A stretch of DNA of 64,000 nt from Dactylosporangium vinaceum. Lineage in GTDB: Bacteria > Actinomycetota > Actinomycetes > Mycobacteriales > Micromonosporaceae. Made by a program: the position numbers and the translations under genes. Within the stretch, counting starts at the first letter, position 1. Each line of letters opens with the position of its first letter. The notes under the pieces are model-generated. The model saw only the letters and a program-made list of their open reading frames with translations. It did no database searches and was not told where the DNA came from. This document shows, piece after piece, positions 33,379 to 41,894 of this stretch. The DNA lies in NCBI RefSeq assembly GCF_019904175.1, contig NZ_CP061913.1, positions 5,642,001 to 5,706,000 of the forward strand. Direction: 5' to 3'.

Positions 33379-33573
33379 CTACAGCGCCCGCGCGTTGCCC
33401 CGCGTCTCGGCGTCGGCCGGGAAGAAGCACTCGATCCGCAGCTCCTGCAGCGTGATGTCCTGCGCCGTGCCCAGGGTCGTGACGGTGGAGAAGTAGCCGA
33501 AGCGGCGCTCGTCGCGGCGGTAGCGGGTGCGGTGCCTGTCGTGTACATCGGATACGTCGTCATGCCTCGACAC
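33379..33573 (-). pseudogene. C-terminal remnant of an XRE-family regulator (MmyB-type ligand-binding domain)
   Basis: A 64-codon frame encoding R-R-F-G-Y-F-S-T-V-T-T-L-G-T-A-Q-D-I-T-L-Q-E-L-R-I-E-C-F-F-P-A-D, which matches the last part of the MmyB-like domain found at the C-terminus of many actinomycete HTH regulators (recalled). The HTH and most of the ligand domain are missing. The bases upstream show no continuation, so it is a broken gene tail. Confidence 0.55.
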
Positions 33574-33626
33574 TGCTCGCCCGGTGGATACGGAACAATT
33601 CCCTCCGAGGTAATACGGTTGGCGCG

Positions 33627-34196
33627 GTGAAGTTCGTCCACCTGAACGGCCCACCGGGGATCGGCAAGTCCACCCTGTCGGCCCTCTACACGGATCGGCA
33701 CCCCGGCACCCTGAACCTCGACATCGACGCCCTGCACCGCCTGGTCGGCGGGTGGCGGGGCGAGGTGATCGACACGTGGCCGCTCGTGTGGTCGCTGGCC
33801 CGAGCGATGGCGGCGACCCACCTGACCGGCGGCCACGACGTCGTCCTGCCCCAGTATCTCGCCACGACCGGCGAGGTCGCGCAGCTCGAGCAGCTCGCGC
33901 ACGAGCACGGGGCAGCATTCCGCGAGGTCGTCCTGCTCGACGACCGGGCGGCGGCGATCGAGCGGTTCAACCGCCGCGCCCGCGACAGCGACGACCCGTG
34001 GATCCGCCACCATCACCGCCTCATCGAGCTCGGCGGCGGCCCGCGCGCGCTCGGCGCCATGTACGACAACCTGATGGAGCTCGTCCGCCGACGCCCGGCC
34101 GCCGTGGTGGTGCCGAGCCCGCCCGGGGCCGTGGAGGTCGCCTACGAGCGGCTGACGGACGCCTTGCGCCAGCCGCCCTCCCCGCCTACCGCGTGA
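33627..34196 (+). CDS. P-loop kinase-like ATPase
   Basis: 189 residues, ATG at 33627. Walker A G-P-P-G-I-G-K-S-T at 9-17; L-N-L-D-I-D near 34 may serve as the next acidic motif; lid-like F-N-R-R-A-R near 111. This is the size and layout of small nucleoside- or shikimate-kinase-like P-loop proteins of unknown substrate. Cytoplasmic; monocistronic. Confidence 0.8.
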   Translation: MKFVHLNGPPGIGKSTLSALYTDRHPGTLNLDIDALHRLVGGWRGEVIDTWPLVWSLARAMAATHLTGGHDVVLPQYLATTGEVAQLEQLAHEHGAAFREVVLLDDRAAAIERFNRRARDSDDPWIRHHHRLIELGGGPRALGAMYDNLMELVRRRPAAVVVPSPPGAVEVAYERLTDALRQPPSPPTA

Positions 34197-34225
34197 TCCG
34201 GGCGTGAGTCCGCGGGCGGGCGGCC

Positions 34226-35563
34226 TCAGGCGCAGCCGGGCAGGCCGCCGAGGACGCCGTTGCGGAACGCGCCGATGCGGTCGAACGCGCTCGCGTCGGC
34301 GGTGGCGGCGGCGCGGCCCAGGACCAGCAGCGTTGCCACGGCCTCGTCGAGGTCGCCGGGGGACAGGCGCAGCCCGTCGCCGGCCGGGCGGCGCAGCAGG
34401 TCGTTGGCCCACGTGCCGGCCAGGCAGTCGACGGTCAGCTGGCCCGCGCGGCCCTCGGCGGACTGGCCCCGCCGCACCTGCACCGCCCGGGCGAACAGGT
34501 CGCCGAGCAGCATGCCCACGGCGTTGTCGCCGATGTGCCGGTACAGCTGCGGCCCGAGCTGCCGGTTGTCGAACGCGACGAAGTCGCCGCTGGGGCAGTA
34601 GAACGCCGACTCGGCACCGGCCGGCTGGCGGTCGCGGCACTGCGGTGCCGCGGACGGGTCGAACGGCTGGATCTTCAGCGGCGGCCAGGCCGAGCCGCTC
34701 AGCTGCGGGAAGACCCGCTTCCAGTAGGCCTGCACGTCGTCGCCGAGCTCGGTCACGGCCCGCCCGTAGGGCAGGTCGCCGCCGCTGGCCGCCTCGTCGC
34801 GGCTGCTGAACGGGATCTCGGTGACCGGCAGGTTGTCGGCGGAGTAGGCGGCGCACCGGGCCGGGCCCTGCTCGATGCCCTCCTGCAGCGCCCGGACCCG
34901 GTCGAAGGCGTTGCCGTGGGCCTGCGGCGCCTGTGCCGACACGCCGGGCTGGTCGCGCAGTGAGAGCAGCCCGGCGACGGTGTTGTCGAGCTGCTGCGGC
35001 TGCGGGGCGGCGAACGCGTCGGAGTGCCCGGCCGCCACGTCGGCGATCCAGCTGCCGGCGAAGCAGTCCGCCTGCTGCTCCAGCACGATCGTCGGCTGCT
35101 GGGTGAGGCCGAGCCGCTCCTGGACGGCGTGGCCGTATTCGTGGGCGACGACCACCGCGACGAGCAGCCGCCCGTAGTCCGCGGCGAGCTGCGGGATGAG
35201 CACCTCGGCGTCCCAGGCGATGAAGTCACCGTCCGGGCAGTAGAAGGCGTTGGGCTGGTACTCCGGCCGCTGCTGCCCGCAGGCCGGCGGCGGCTCCTGT
35301 CTGGTGTAGGGGTGGTACCCGCCCGAGACCTTCTGGAACGCCGCGCCGCCGGACAGCTTGGGGTAGGCGGCGCTCCAGAAGCGCTCGACATCGCCGATCG
35401 CGGCGCGGACGGTGGCGTTGGCCTCGTCGGCGGACGGTGCCGAGCCGCGGTCGGCCACGCCGTTGCCGTCCCCCGGCGACGGGAGGTTGCCGATCGCGCA
35501 GCCGAGCCCGAAGGCCAGCGTCAAAGCGGCGGCGGCGACCCGTCCGAGCCGTGTCTTGACCAT
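34226..35563 (-). CDS. Neutral zinc metallopeptidase-like lipoprotein with duplicated domain
   Basis: 445 residues from ATG at 35563 (33 bp upstream extension rejected: no signal). Lipoprotein signal with L-G-C lipobox. Two homologous halves: both contain F-W/Y-W-x6-P-x-L-S-G, the P-x-C and F-Y-C-P-x-G-D-F-I/V-A-F/W-D segment, a D-C-L/F-A-G-x-W helix and F-D-R-I/V. The first half has the zinc motif H-E-Y-G-H at H141-E142-H145; the corresponding region of the second half reads L-L-G-D-L-F-A-R, so its catalytic site is gone. Probably extracellular; the second half may be structural or regulatory. Confidence 0.85.
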   Translation of the reverse strand: MVKTRLGRVAAAALTLAFGLGCAIGNLPSPGDGNGVADRGSAPSADEANATVRAAIGDVERFWSAAYPKLSGGAAFQKVSGGYHPYTRQEPPPACGQQRPEYQPNAFYCPDGDFIAWDAEVLIPQLAADYGRLLVAVVVAHEYGHAVQERLGLTQQPTIVLEQQADCFAGSWIADVAAGHSDAFAAPQPQQLDNTVAGLLSLRDQPGVSAQAPQAHGNAFDRVRALQEGIEQGPARCAAYSADNLPVTEIPFSSRDEAASGGDLPYGRAVTELGDDVQAYWKRVFPQLSGSAWPPLKIQPFDPSAAPQCRDRQPAGAESAFYCPSGDFVAFDNRQLGPQLYRHIGDNAVGMLLGDLFARAVQVRRGQSAEGRAGQLTVDCLAGTWANDLLRRPAGDGLRLSPGDLDEAVATLLVLGRAAATADASAFDRIGAFRNGVLGGLPGCA

Positions 35564-35710
35564 ATGCGTCGCACACCCCTCATCGGCGGACCTCACATGG
35601 CTCGATATCCCGCCGGGGCGGGGTCAAACGTCGCCGTCACGATCGGGGTGCGACGGGCCGGGCCCGCCGCACACACCCCGGCTGGGTGGACGCGGCGGGC
35701 CCGGTCGTGC

Positions 35711-38605
35711 TCACTGCTCGACGAGCGCCTGGCCGCCGGGGCCGAACGCCTGGACCTCGGCGATGCGGACCTGGTCGCGGTACGGGTTGTTCGTCGCGCA
35801 GTCGGTGCCCGCCTGCGGGTCGTTGTCCTGCTCCCCGGCGTAGAGCGGGTTGCCGGTGCACTGGCTGGCCAGCACCACGATGCGCAGGTGGGTGGCGCGC
35901 GTCGGGCGGATGTCGAAGCTGCGCAGGTTCAGCTGCGGAGCCATGGGGCGCACGAGCTCGGCCGGGAAGGCGTCGGAGCGGCTGCGGTACACCTCGTGGA
36001 ATCCGGCGTCGGTGGAGCAGTCGGAGCGTTCGGCGTTGCACGTCTGGATCGAGAACGACCGCAGCGCGCTGAACCGGTTCTGCGGGCCCGGGTCGGGGTC
36101 GCCGGCGATCGCGGGCCGCAGCAGGGCGCTGACGTTGACCGCGGTGACGTCGACCGCCCGGTCACCGGCCAGGTCGATGGTGACCTGCCGGCCCGCGACG
36201 CCGTCGAGCGAGGCCCAGTCGGTCGCCTCCGTGTCGTCGTTGATCCGGGCGGCGTTGACGCCGGTGCCGGAGGCCACCGCGCCCCGCGTCGCCGAGGCCA
36301 GGTTCGGGGTCACCCGCAGCCGCAGGTCCTGCGCCCGGCCCGGCTTGAACGAGGCGGTGAAGCGCTGGGTGCCGTACCCCTTGCCGTTGACGACGAAGTG
36401 GAAGTCGGTGCCGGGCACGATCTGGAACGTGTCGGGCAGCGCCGTGGCCGGGTCGGTGTCGGCCACCGGTGTCACCCGGGCCTCGTAGTCGCCGACGTAC
36501 AGGCTGATGACCGCGCCGTCCTTCGGGCGCAGCGTCACCGTGGCGTTCCTGGCGTAGGGCGAGTGGAAGCTCGGGGTCGGGTCCACGTCGGACGGCCCGC
36601 CCGTCGCCCCCTCGCCCAGGCCGGACTCGGCGAACGCCTGCCAGATGATGTCCCGGTCGGCGCCGCCGAATCGGACCAGGTCGGCCGCCAGCAGGTTGTC
36701 GCGCATGTTGACCATCGTGGCCTCGCCGGCCGCCTGGAGCAGGAACGAGTCGAACATCAGCTGCATCCAGCGCCGGTTGCCCGGGCACTTCGCGGCGTCG
36801 GCGCGGCCGTCGGCGCACGCCTGCTGCAGCGCGGGGTTGCCCAGCCCGTAGCGGTCGACGAACTGCTTGCGGACCCGCAGCATCGTGGCGACCCAGATCT
36901 CGCCGTCGGCGTGGACCTCGGGGCCGATCAGGTCGAAGCCGAAGTCGGAGTAGTTCAGCGGGCTGCGGCTGCCGTCGTAGTTGCGGATGCCCGCGTGCGG
37001 GTTGCCGGAGACGTAGCCGCCGGTGACGAACGGGGTGTCGCCCGGGGCGCGCAGGTTGTTCTCGAACAGGTACTCGGCCGCGGTCAGGTCGCCCCACGCC
37101 TCGCCCATCGAGCCGCCCTGCACGCCGGTGAGGCCGGTGTCCGGTCCGGCGATCATGCGGTTGGTGATCGCGTGGGTGTACTCGTGCCCGATGATCGTCA
37201 TGTCGAAGTCGCCGTCGGCGCACGGCGGGTAGCCGACGCCGGCGACCGGCTGCCACAGGTACATGTCGGTGACCGGGGGCTCGCCGTCGGGGCCGGTGGC
37301 CTGGTAGGCGTTGTTGCGGCTGCCGCTGAGCGCGCCCGACTGGGCGTGGCCCTGCTCCGCGTCGTTGCCGAGCCCGCCCGGCTGGAGGTTGACGACCTGC
37401 ATGTTCCACGCGGACTCGGTGAAGCCCAGGTGGTAGCTGAAGTCGTGCATCCGGTTGTGCATGGCGAAGAGGTTGGCGACGGCCGCGTCGGCGTCGTTGC
37501 GGCCGGCCGAGGTGAGCGCGTCGGGGTTGCACTTCGACCGGCGCCACTGGTCGGCGAACGGGTAGGCGTACGCGCGGCTGGGCTTGGCGGTCGCCGGGAA
37601 GGTCGGCGAGTCGGCGCCCCAGAACACGACGTCGCCGGCCGAGTTGCCGGCCGAGGTGAACGTCGGCTGCCCGGTGGTCCGGTCGACGTCCCACGCCTGC
37701 CCGGACGCGGCGTCGCGCACGGTCTTGGCGCAGCCGATCTGGGGCGAGTAGCACCAGGTTGTCCGGGGCCCCTGCGGCGTGGCCGGGAACACCGCCCAGG
37801 ACGGGTTGTCGGCGTCGAAGTCGACCTGGTCGTCGCGGACCAGGACGCCGCCGGTGCGCGCGTCCACGAACGTGGTGTACGCGGCCGGGTTCGCGGTGTC
37901 GGTGGAGACCAGGGTGACCCGGTAGGCGCTGCGCGGCCCGTCCTGCGGGGTGGGCACGGCGACGGCCGTCGTCTCGGGGCGATACACGTGGTCGGCGTTG
38001 AGCCCGGCGTCGCGCAGGGCGGCGGCCGTGGCATCGCCGGCCGAGAGGGTGGCCGGCGCGGGGGCCTGGGTGTCGCGCGAGAGCGAGGACGACACCCACA
38101 CGACCTTGCCGCTGTCGAGCAGGATCGACACGAGCCCGTCGTGGCCGGCGGGCAGGCCGCCGAAGCGCTGCCGCAGCAGCACGACGGTGCCGGTGCCGAT
38201 GGGCCGGACCATCAGCTGGTCCATGGCGGCGACGGCGGTGGCGTCCAGGCCGTACAGGTCCTGGTTGTCGACCAGGTAGCGCCGGGCCGCGCCGGCCGAG
38301 TCGGCGGTCAGGCCGGTCGGGACCGGCGCGTTCGGTGCGAGCGCCTCCGGCTCGCCGAACGCGTTCCAGCGGACCGGTCCGGCGCCGCTGCGGCCGGCGG
38401 CGTCGCGCTGCCTGTCGCTGGGGGCCTTGGTGCCGTGCCGGTTGTCGACGTCGCGGGGCGCCCGCGCGTCGAGGTCGTGCGGTGTGACGGGGCCGGGCTT
38501 GGGGTCGGCGGCCGCGGGTGTGGCGTTCACCGTGCTCGAGGCCGCGACGGCCAGGACGGTGAACGCCACTACGGACCAGCCCCGCCATTGAGCGGTGCGT
38601 TCCAT
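35711..38605 (-). CDS. Secreted M36-family (fungalysin-type) metalloprotease
   Basis: 964 residues from ATG at 38605, with GGGAGTG before it; the open frame beyond runs through the next gene. Signal peptide; a long propeptide region (about 40-300) of FTP/PepSY type (D-A-R-T-G-G-V-L); catalytic domain with H-E-Y-T-H at H474-E475-H478 and the downstream G-E-A-W-G-D-L glutamate ligand; C-terminal beta-rich domain (from about 790) resembling a discoidin-like module. Extracellular protein degradation is the expected role. The gene lies just past the acetyltransferase end of the biosynthetic cluster and is probably unrelated to it. Confidence 0.9.
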   Translation of the reverse strand: MERTAQWRGWSVVAFTVLAVAASSTVNATPAAADPKPGPVTPHDLDARAPRDVDNRHGTKAPSDRQRDAAGRSGAGPVRWNAFGEPEALAPNAPVPTGLTADSAGAARRYLVDNQDLYGLDATAVAAMDQLMVRPIGTGTVVLLRQRFGGLPAGHDGLVSILLDSGKVVWVSSSLSRDTQAPAPATLSAGDATAAALRDAGLNADHVYRPETTAVAVPTPQDGPRSAYRVTLVSTDTANPAAYTTFVDARTGGVLVRDDQVDFDADNPSWAVFPATPQGPRTTWCYSPQIGCAKTVRDAASGQAWDVDRTTGQPTFTSAGNSAGDVVFWGADSPTFPATAKPSRAYAYPFADQWRRSKCNPDALTSAGRNDADAAVANLFAMHNRMHDFSYHLGFTESAWNMQVVNLQPGGLGNDAEQGHAQSGALSGSRNNAYQATGPDGEPPVTDMYLWQPVAGVGYPPCADGDFDMTIIGHEYTHAITNRMIAGPDTGLTGVQGGSMGEAWGDLTAAEYLFENNLRAPGDTPFVTGGYVSGNPHAGIRNYDGSRSPLNYSDFGFDLIGPEVHADGEIWVATMLRVRKQFVDRYGLGNPALQQACADGRADAAKCPGNRRWMQLMFDSFLLQAAGEATMVNMRDNLLAADLVRFGGADRDIIWQAFAESGLGEGATGGPSDVDPTPSFHSPYARNATVTLRPKDGAVISLYVGDYEARVTPVADTDPATALPDTFQIVPGTDFHFVVNGKGYGTQRFTASFKPGRAQDLRLRVTPNLASATRGAVASGTGVNAARINDDTEATDWASLDGVAGRQVTIDLAGDRAVDVTAVNVSALLRPAIAGDPDPGPQNRFSALRSFSIQTCNAERSDCSTDAGFHEVYRSRSDAFPAELVRPMAPQLNLRSFDIRPTRATHLRIVVLASQCTGNPLYAGEQDNDPQAGTDCATNNPYRDQVRIAEVQAFGPGGQALVEQ

Positions 38606-38649
38606 CAACACTCCCTTGTCGACGTGTGGGGCGCGAGACGTTGCGAGGA

Positions 38650-39837
38650 CTAGCCCTTGCCGAACACGTGCGGGGTCAGGCGGTACAGCAGCGAGCGCAG
38701 CTCCTCGACGGCGTCGTCGGGGACCTCGCCCAGGCCGCGGGTGACCACCTCGGCCGGGTCGAGCACGCCGTAGGCGAGGCCGGCCAGCCCGGCGGCGGTG
38801 AGGGTGGCCGTCTTCGCGGTGCCGGACCCGGGGCCGATGTCGATCGCGCCGCCCGTGCCGTCGAGGCGGTACCGCCCGGCCAGCAGCCGGTCGTCGACCA
38901 CCTCGATCTCGACCCGGCCGGGGCCGCAGCGCGCACCGCGCAGCGCCTCCACCGACAGCAGCCGGGCCATCAGCGGCGGCGAGGTCGGGAACGCCGCCTC
39001 GGCCTCGGTCCGGACGGTGAGCCCGGTGACCCAGGACTCCGGGTACTCGTCCGGCGCGACGGTGACGACGACGCTCGACACCTGGTGGATGTGCGTGGCG
39101 ATGAACCGCAGCAGCAGCGCGCGCCCGAGGAACGTGGAGTAGAGCAGCTCGTCGGCGCGCAGGGTGCCGCCGTAGCCGTCGATGTGGTAGGTCAGCACGC
39201 CGACGACCGCCCCGTCGACCACGGCCGTGGCGAGCCACCGGTTGGCCGGGTCGAGGGCGCGGGCGGCCCGGTAGTCGGCGGTGTAGGTGTAGCCGTGCCG
39301 GTGCGCCATCAGCTGCCGCTGGAACGCCCGGTAGTCCTCGAATCCGTCCCGGATGCTGCGCTGGGTCACCTGGCCCGGCAGCTCCACGCCCAGCAGCGGG
39401 GCGAGGGCGGCCGGGGGGAACGTCGCCGTCCGGTTGAGCGGCAGCCCCACGTAGCCGAACCGCTCGTAGAACGCCGGGTGGAACGGGTAGAGGGTGGCCA
39501 GCAGGTGCCCGCTGTCGAGCAGCTCGGCGTGCAGGCGGTGCATGAGCCGGCTGCCGTGACCCTGCCGGCGGGCGTCGGGCTGGGTCGCGACCCAGCCGAT
39601 CCCGGCCATCGGCAGGACGTTGCCGCGCAGGTTCTGCTGCGCCGGGAACGCCGAGGCCGTGGCGACCGTGCGGCCGTCCTCCTCGGCGACGAGCGTGGTG
39701 TTGTCGCGGTGGTAGGGCAGCAGGGCGCGCAGCTCGTCCTCGGTGCCGGGCGACGGGGTGGCGTCGAAGGCGTACGGGTACAGGGTGAACGCGGTGCCGA
39801 GCCGCTCGTCCCCGTGGACGCGGCGGATGGTGCTCAT
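38650..39837 (-). CDS. Eis-like GNAT N-acetyltransferase
   Basis: 395 residues. N-terminal GNAT with acetyl-CoA loop V-A-T-Q-P-D-A-R-R-Q-G-H-G-S-R-L, second GNAT-like domain, and C-terminal SCP2-like domain (A-G-R-Y-R-L-D, then Y-x-L-T-P-H-V-F): the three-part Eis architecture. Eis enzymes acetylate amines, including aminoglycosides and lysine side chains. It overlaps the upstream MFS gene by 4 bp; in this cluster a self-protection or tailoring role on an amine or hydrazine is plausible (inference). Confidence 0.85.
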   Translation of the reverse strand: MSTIRRVHGDERLGTAFTLYPYAFDATPSPGTEDELRALLPYHRDNTTLVAEEDGRTVATASAFPAQQNLRGNVLPMAGIGWVATQPDARRQGHGSRLMHRLHAELLDSGHLLATLYPFHPAFYERFGYVGLPLNRTATFPPAALAPLLGVELPGQVTQRSIRDGFEDYRAFQRQLMAHRHGYTYTADYRAARALDPANRWLATAVVDGAVVGVLTYHIDGYGGTLRADELLYSTFLGRALLLRFIATHIHQVSSVVVTVAPDEYPESWVTGLTVRTEAEAAFPTSPPLMARLLSVEALRGARCGPGRVEIEVVDDRLLAGRYRLDGTGGAIDIGPGSGTAKTATLTAAGLAGLAYGVLDPAEVVTRGLGEVPDDAVEELRSLLYRLTPHVFGKG

Positions 39838-41051
39838 GAGGCTTCACCTTTCGGTTTCATGCCGAGCAGGGCGAACAGCGCCGCCACCTGCGCCAGGCCG
39901 CCGCACAGCCACCAGATCCCGTTGCCGAGGGTGGTCCACGCGGCGACGCCGAACAGCGGGCCGATCGCCATGCCCAGGCCGAATGTGGTCTGGTGGGCGC
40001 TGATGTAGCGGGCCTTGACGGGGGCCGGGAACGTCGCCGGGTAGGCGAACATCGTCGGCCCGTTGATCATGATTCCGAAGACGAGCACGACGGTGGATGC
40101 GACGAGCGCCACGGCGGAGTCGCCGCTGAGGCCGTAGCTGGCGGCGGCGACGCCCATCAGCGCCGTGCCGGCGGTCGCCGCGACGTACCCGGGCCACCGG
40201 GAGACGTAGGCGGTGACCTTGAGTTCGCACACGATCAGCACGATCGCCGAGGTCACCAGGACCGCGCTGTAGAGATCGGTGGAGTGGCCCGCGGCGCTGA
40301 TCTTCAGCGGCAGGGCGATGGTGTACTGGACGTAGATGACGGTGCCGATGAGTACCGAGGCGAGGAACAGCCCGTACCGCCCGTCGCGCAGCAGGACGGC
40401 ATACGCGGCCCGCGGCCCGGTGCGGGCCGGGTCGGGGCTCTGCCGGTCGGTGCGCACGTCGGGCAGGAACGACCGGGCCAGGACCGCATAGGCCAGCGCG
40501 GTCGCGGCGTCGAACCAGAACAGCAGGTTCCAGTCCAGCAGGATCAGCCCCGCGGCGATCAGCGGGCTGAGCGCGCCGCCGAGATTGAGGGCGATGCGCA
40601 TCATGGAGAAGCCCATCACCCGGATGTCGGCCGGCATCAGGTCGCTCAGCAGCAGCGCCGCGGCCGGCCGATAGCTCTGGGTGGACAGCCCGGCCAGCAC
40701 CAGGGCCAGCAGCAGCGCGCCGAACAGCCGCGAGCTGCTGAGCAGGGGCACGACGGTCAGCACGACGGCGGAGCCGAGCATCGCCGTGGCGATGGTCGCG
40801 CGCGGGCCGATCCGGTGGATCAGCTCGGCGCCGGCGAGGCCACCGAGCACGGACCCGACGCTGTAGGCGGTGATCGCGATCCCGGCCTGCCCGGCGGAGA
40901 AGCCGCGGAAGACCAGGTACAGCACCATGAAGGTCTGCACGAACGCGCCGAGCTGGTTGACGAGCACTCCGCCGAGCAGGTAGCGCACCGGTGCGGGGGT
41001 GCGGCGCAGGGCGGCCAGCACGCCGGTGGGTCGGTCGATGGTCGCGGTCAC
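39834..41051 (-). CDS. MFS exporter
   Basis: 405 residues from GTG at 41051, chosen for TGGAGGAAG just upstream (an earlier start at 41102 lacks one). About 12 transmembrane helices; G-x-x-x-D/H-R-I-G-x-R loop after helix 2 (L-I-H-R-I-G-P-R), S-Y-R-P-A-A-A segment in helix 4-5. Family: drug or metabolite efflux. Translationally coupled to the Eis-like gene; likely export of the cluster product. Confidence 0.85.
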   Translation of the reverse strand: MTATIDRPTGVLAALRRTPAPVRYLLGGVLVNQLGAFVQTFMVLYLVFRGFSAGQAGIAITAYSVGSVLGGLAGAELIHRIGPRATIATAMLGSAVVLTVVPLLSSSRLFGALLLALVLAGLSTQSYRPAAALLLSDLMPADIRVMGFSMMRIALNLGGALSPLIAAGLILLDWNLLFWFDAATALAYAVLARSFLPDVRTDRQSPDPARTGPRAAYAVLLRDGRYGLFLASVLIGTVIYVQYTIALPLKISAAGHSTDLYSAVLVTSAIVLIVCELKVTAYVSRWPGYVAATAGTALMGVAAASYGLSGDSAVALVASTVVLVFGIMINGPTMFAYPATFPAPVKARYISAHQTTFGLGMAIGPLFGVAAWTTLGNGIWWLCGGLAQVAALFALLGMKPKGEAS

Positions 41052-41120
41052 AAGGCTTCCTCCAGCGGTGTGGTCGGCGCTGCCGCCTGTCCGATCGTGC
41101 AAGACATTGAAGCGTGTCGA

Positions 41121-41127
41121 TTGATTG
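41121..41127. promoter_or_regulatory. CAATCAA motif, upstream of MFS-Eis operon
   Basis: TTGATTG on the plus strand (CAATCAA on the gene strand), 70 bp before the MFS start, in an AT-rich 113 bp gap that also contains AAATCAATTGG at 41151-41161. One of four copies in the cluster's intergenic regions. Confidence 0.45.
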
Positions 41128-41164
41128 GCCGACAGTTCGGCCCGGCCGGCAAATCAATTGGTGC

Positions 41165-41740
41165 TCAGCGGCTCGCGTTCAGGTAGCCGATGATGATCGC
41201 GCCCCACCAGCAGGCCTGCGAGACCGCCGACGTCACACCGCCCCAGAGCAGTAAGGGCATCGGCGGTGTTCCACGCAGCGTGCTCATTCGCTCGCCCAGC
41301 GCCATTGCCTGCACGCCGTTGAGGGTCAGCGTGGCGACAAGCGCGAGTTTCAGAATGGTGGCGCCCGACGTGAGATCCGGCCGCAGCAGTACGCCGCTGA
41401 CGACCAGGCCGCACAGTCCGGCCCAGATCAGCGGATGGAGCTTCGCCGTGCTGGCCACGGCCTCCGCGAACGTGGCCCGGCGCAGCACCCACAGGGCGAA
41501 GGAGTAGTCGGCGACGAGGACCGCGCCGAAGCCCAGGGTCATGAAGCCGAGGTGGGCGAAGAGGGCGACGCGGTGCCCGGTGGGCCCGGCGTCCACCAGC
41601 GTCGACAGCCAGATCGCGATGCCGAGCGCGATTATCGCGCCGCCGGCGGCGACTGCGTATCCGCGCGACCGGATGGGCCGCCGGCTTTCCGAAACGTCCG
41701 TTATGGTGGCGTGGTTGGCCTGCCTGCTGTCGTTGAGCAT
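41165..41740 (-). CDS. Small multi-pass membrane protein
   Basis: 191 residues. About five transmembrane helices with H-R-V-A-L-F-A-H-L-G-F-M-T-L-G-F-G-A-V and H-P-L-I-W-A-G-L-C-G-L; several His lie at helix edges, which could bind haem or metal, but I do not recognise the family. It sits between the NB-ARC regulator and the exporter, each separated by AT-rich gaps, so it has its own promoter. Confidence 0.6.
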   Translation of the reverse strand: MLNDSRQANHATITDVSESRRPIRSRGYAVAAGGAIIALGIAIWLSTLVDAGPTGHRVALFAHLGFMTLGFGAVLVADYSFALWVLRRATFAEAVASTAKLHPLIWAGLCGLVVSGVLLRPDLTSGATILKLALVATLTLNGVQAMALGERMSTLRGTPPMPLLLWGGVTSAVSQACWWGAIIIGYLNASR

Positions 41741-41829
41741 GCTGGTGTCTTTCTGTCATTCGTTCACATTGAAAATGGCGACCCGGTTTTGCTCTCGGTG
41801 CGATTGATGACGACGCCGACAAGTGGCCT

Positions 41830-41836
41830 TTGATTG
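41830..41836. promoter_or_regulatory. CAATCAA motif, upstream of membrane-protein gene
   Basis: TTGATTG on the plus strand, 90 bp upstream of the start at 41740. The 154 bp gap is AT-richer than the genes and otherwise holds no recognisable feature. Confidence 0.45.
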
Positions 41837-41894
41837 GCATGACCAACAAAGGCGAAAGAACTACTCGGTGGGGTACTGCGAGTGGTGCGCGCTA

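Noticed and set aside
35711..38605. M36 protease as part of the biosynthetic cluster
   Set aside because: It is on the same strand but separated from the Eis-like gene by its own signal and start; secreted proteases have no evident role in the proposed pathway.
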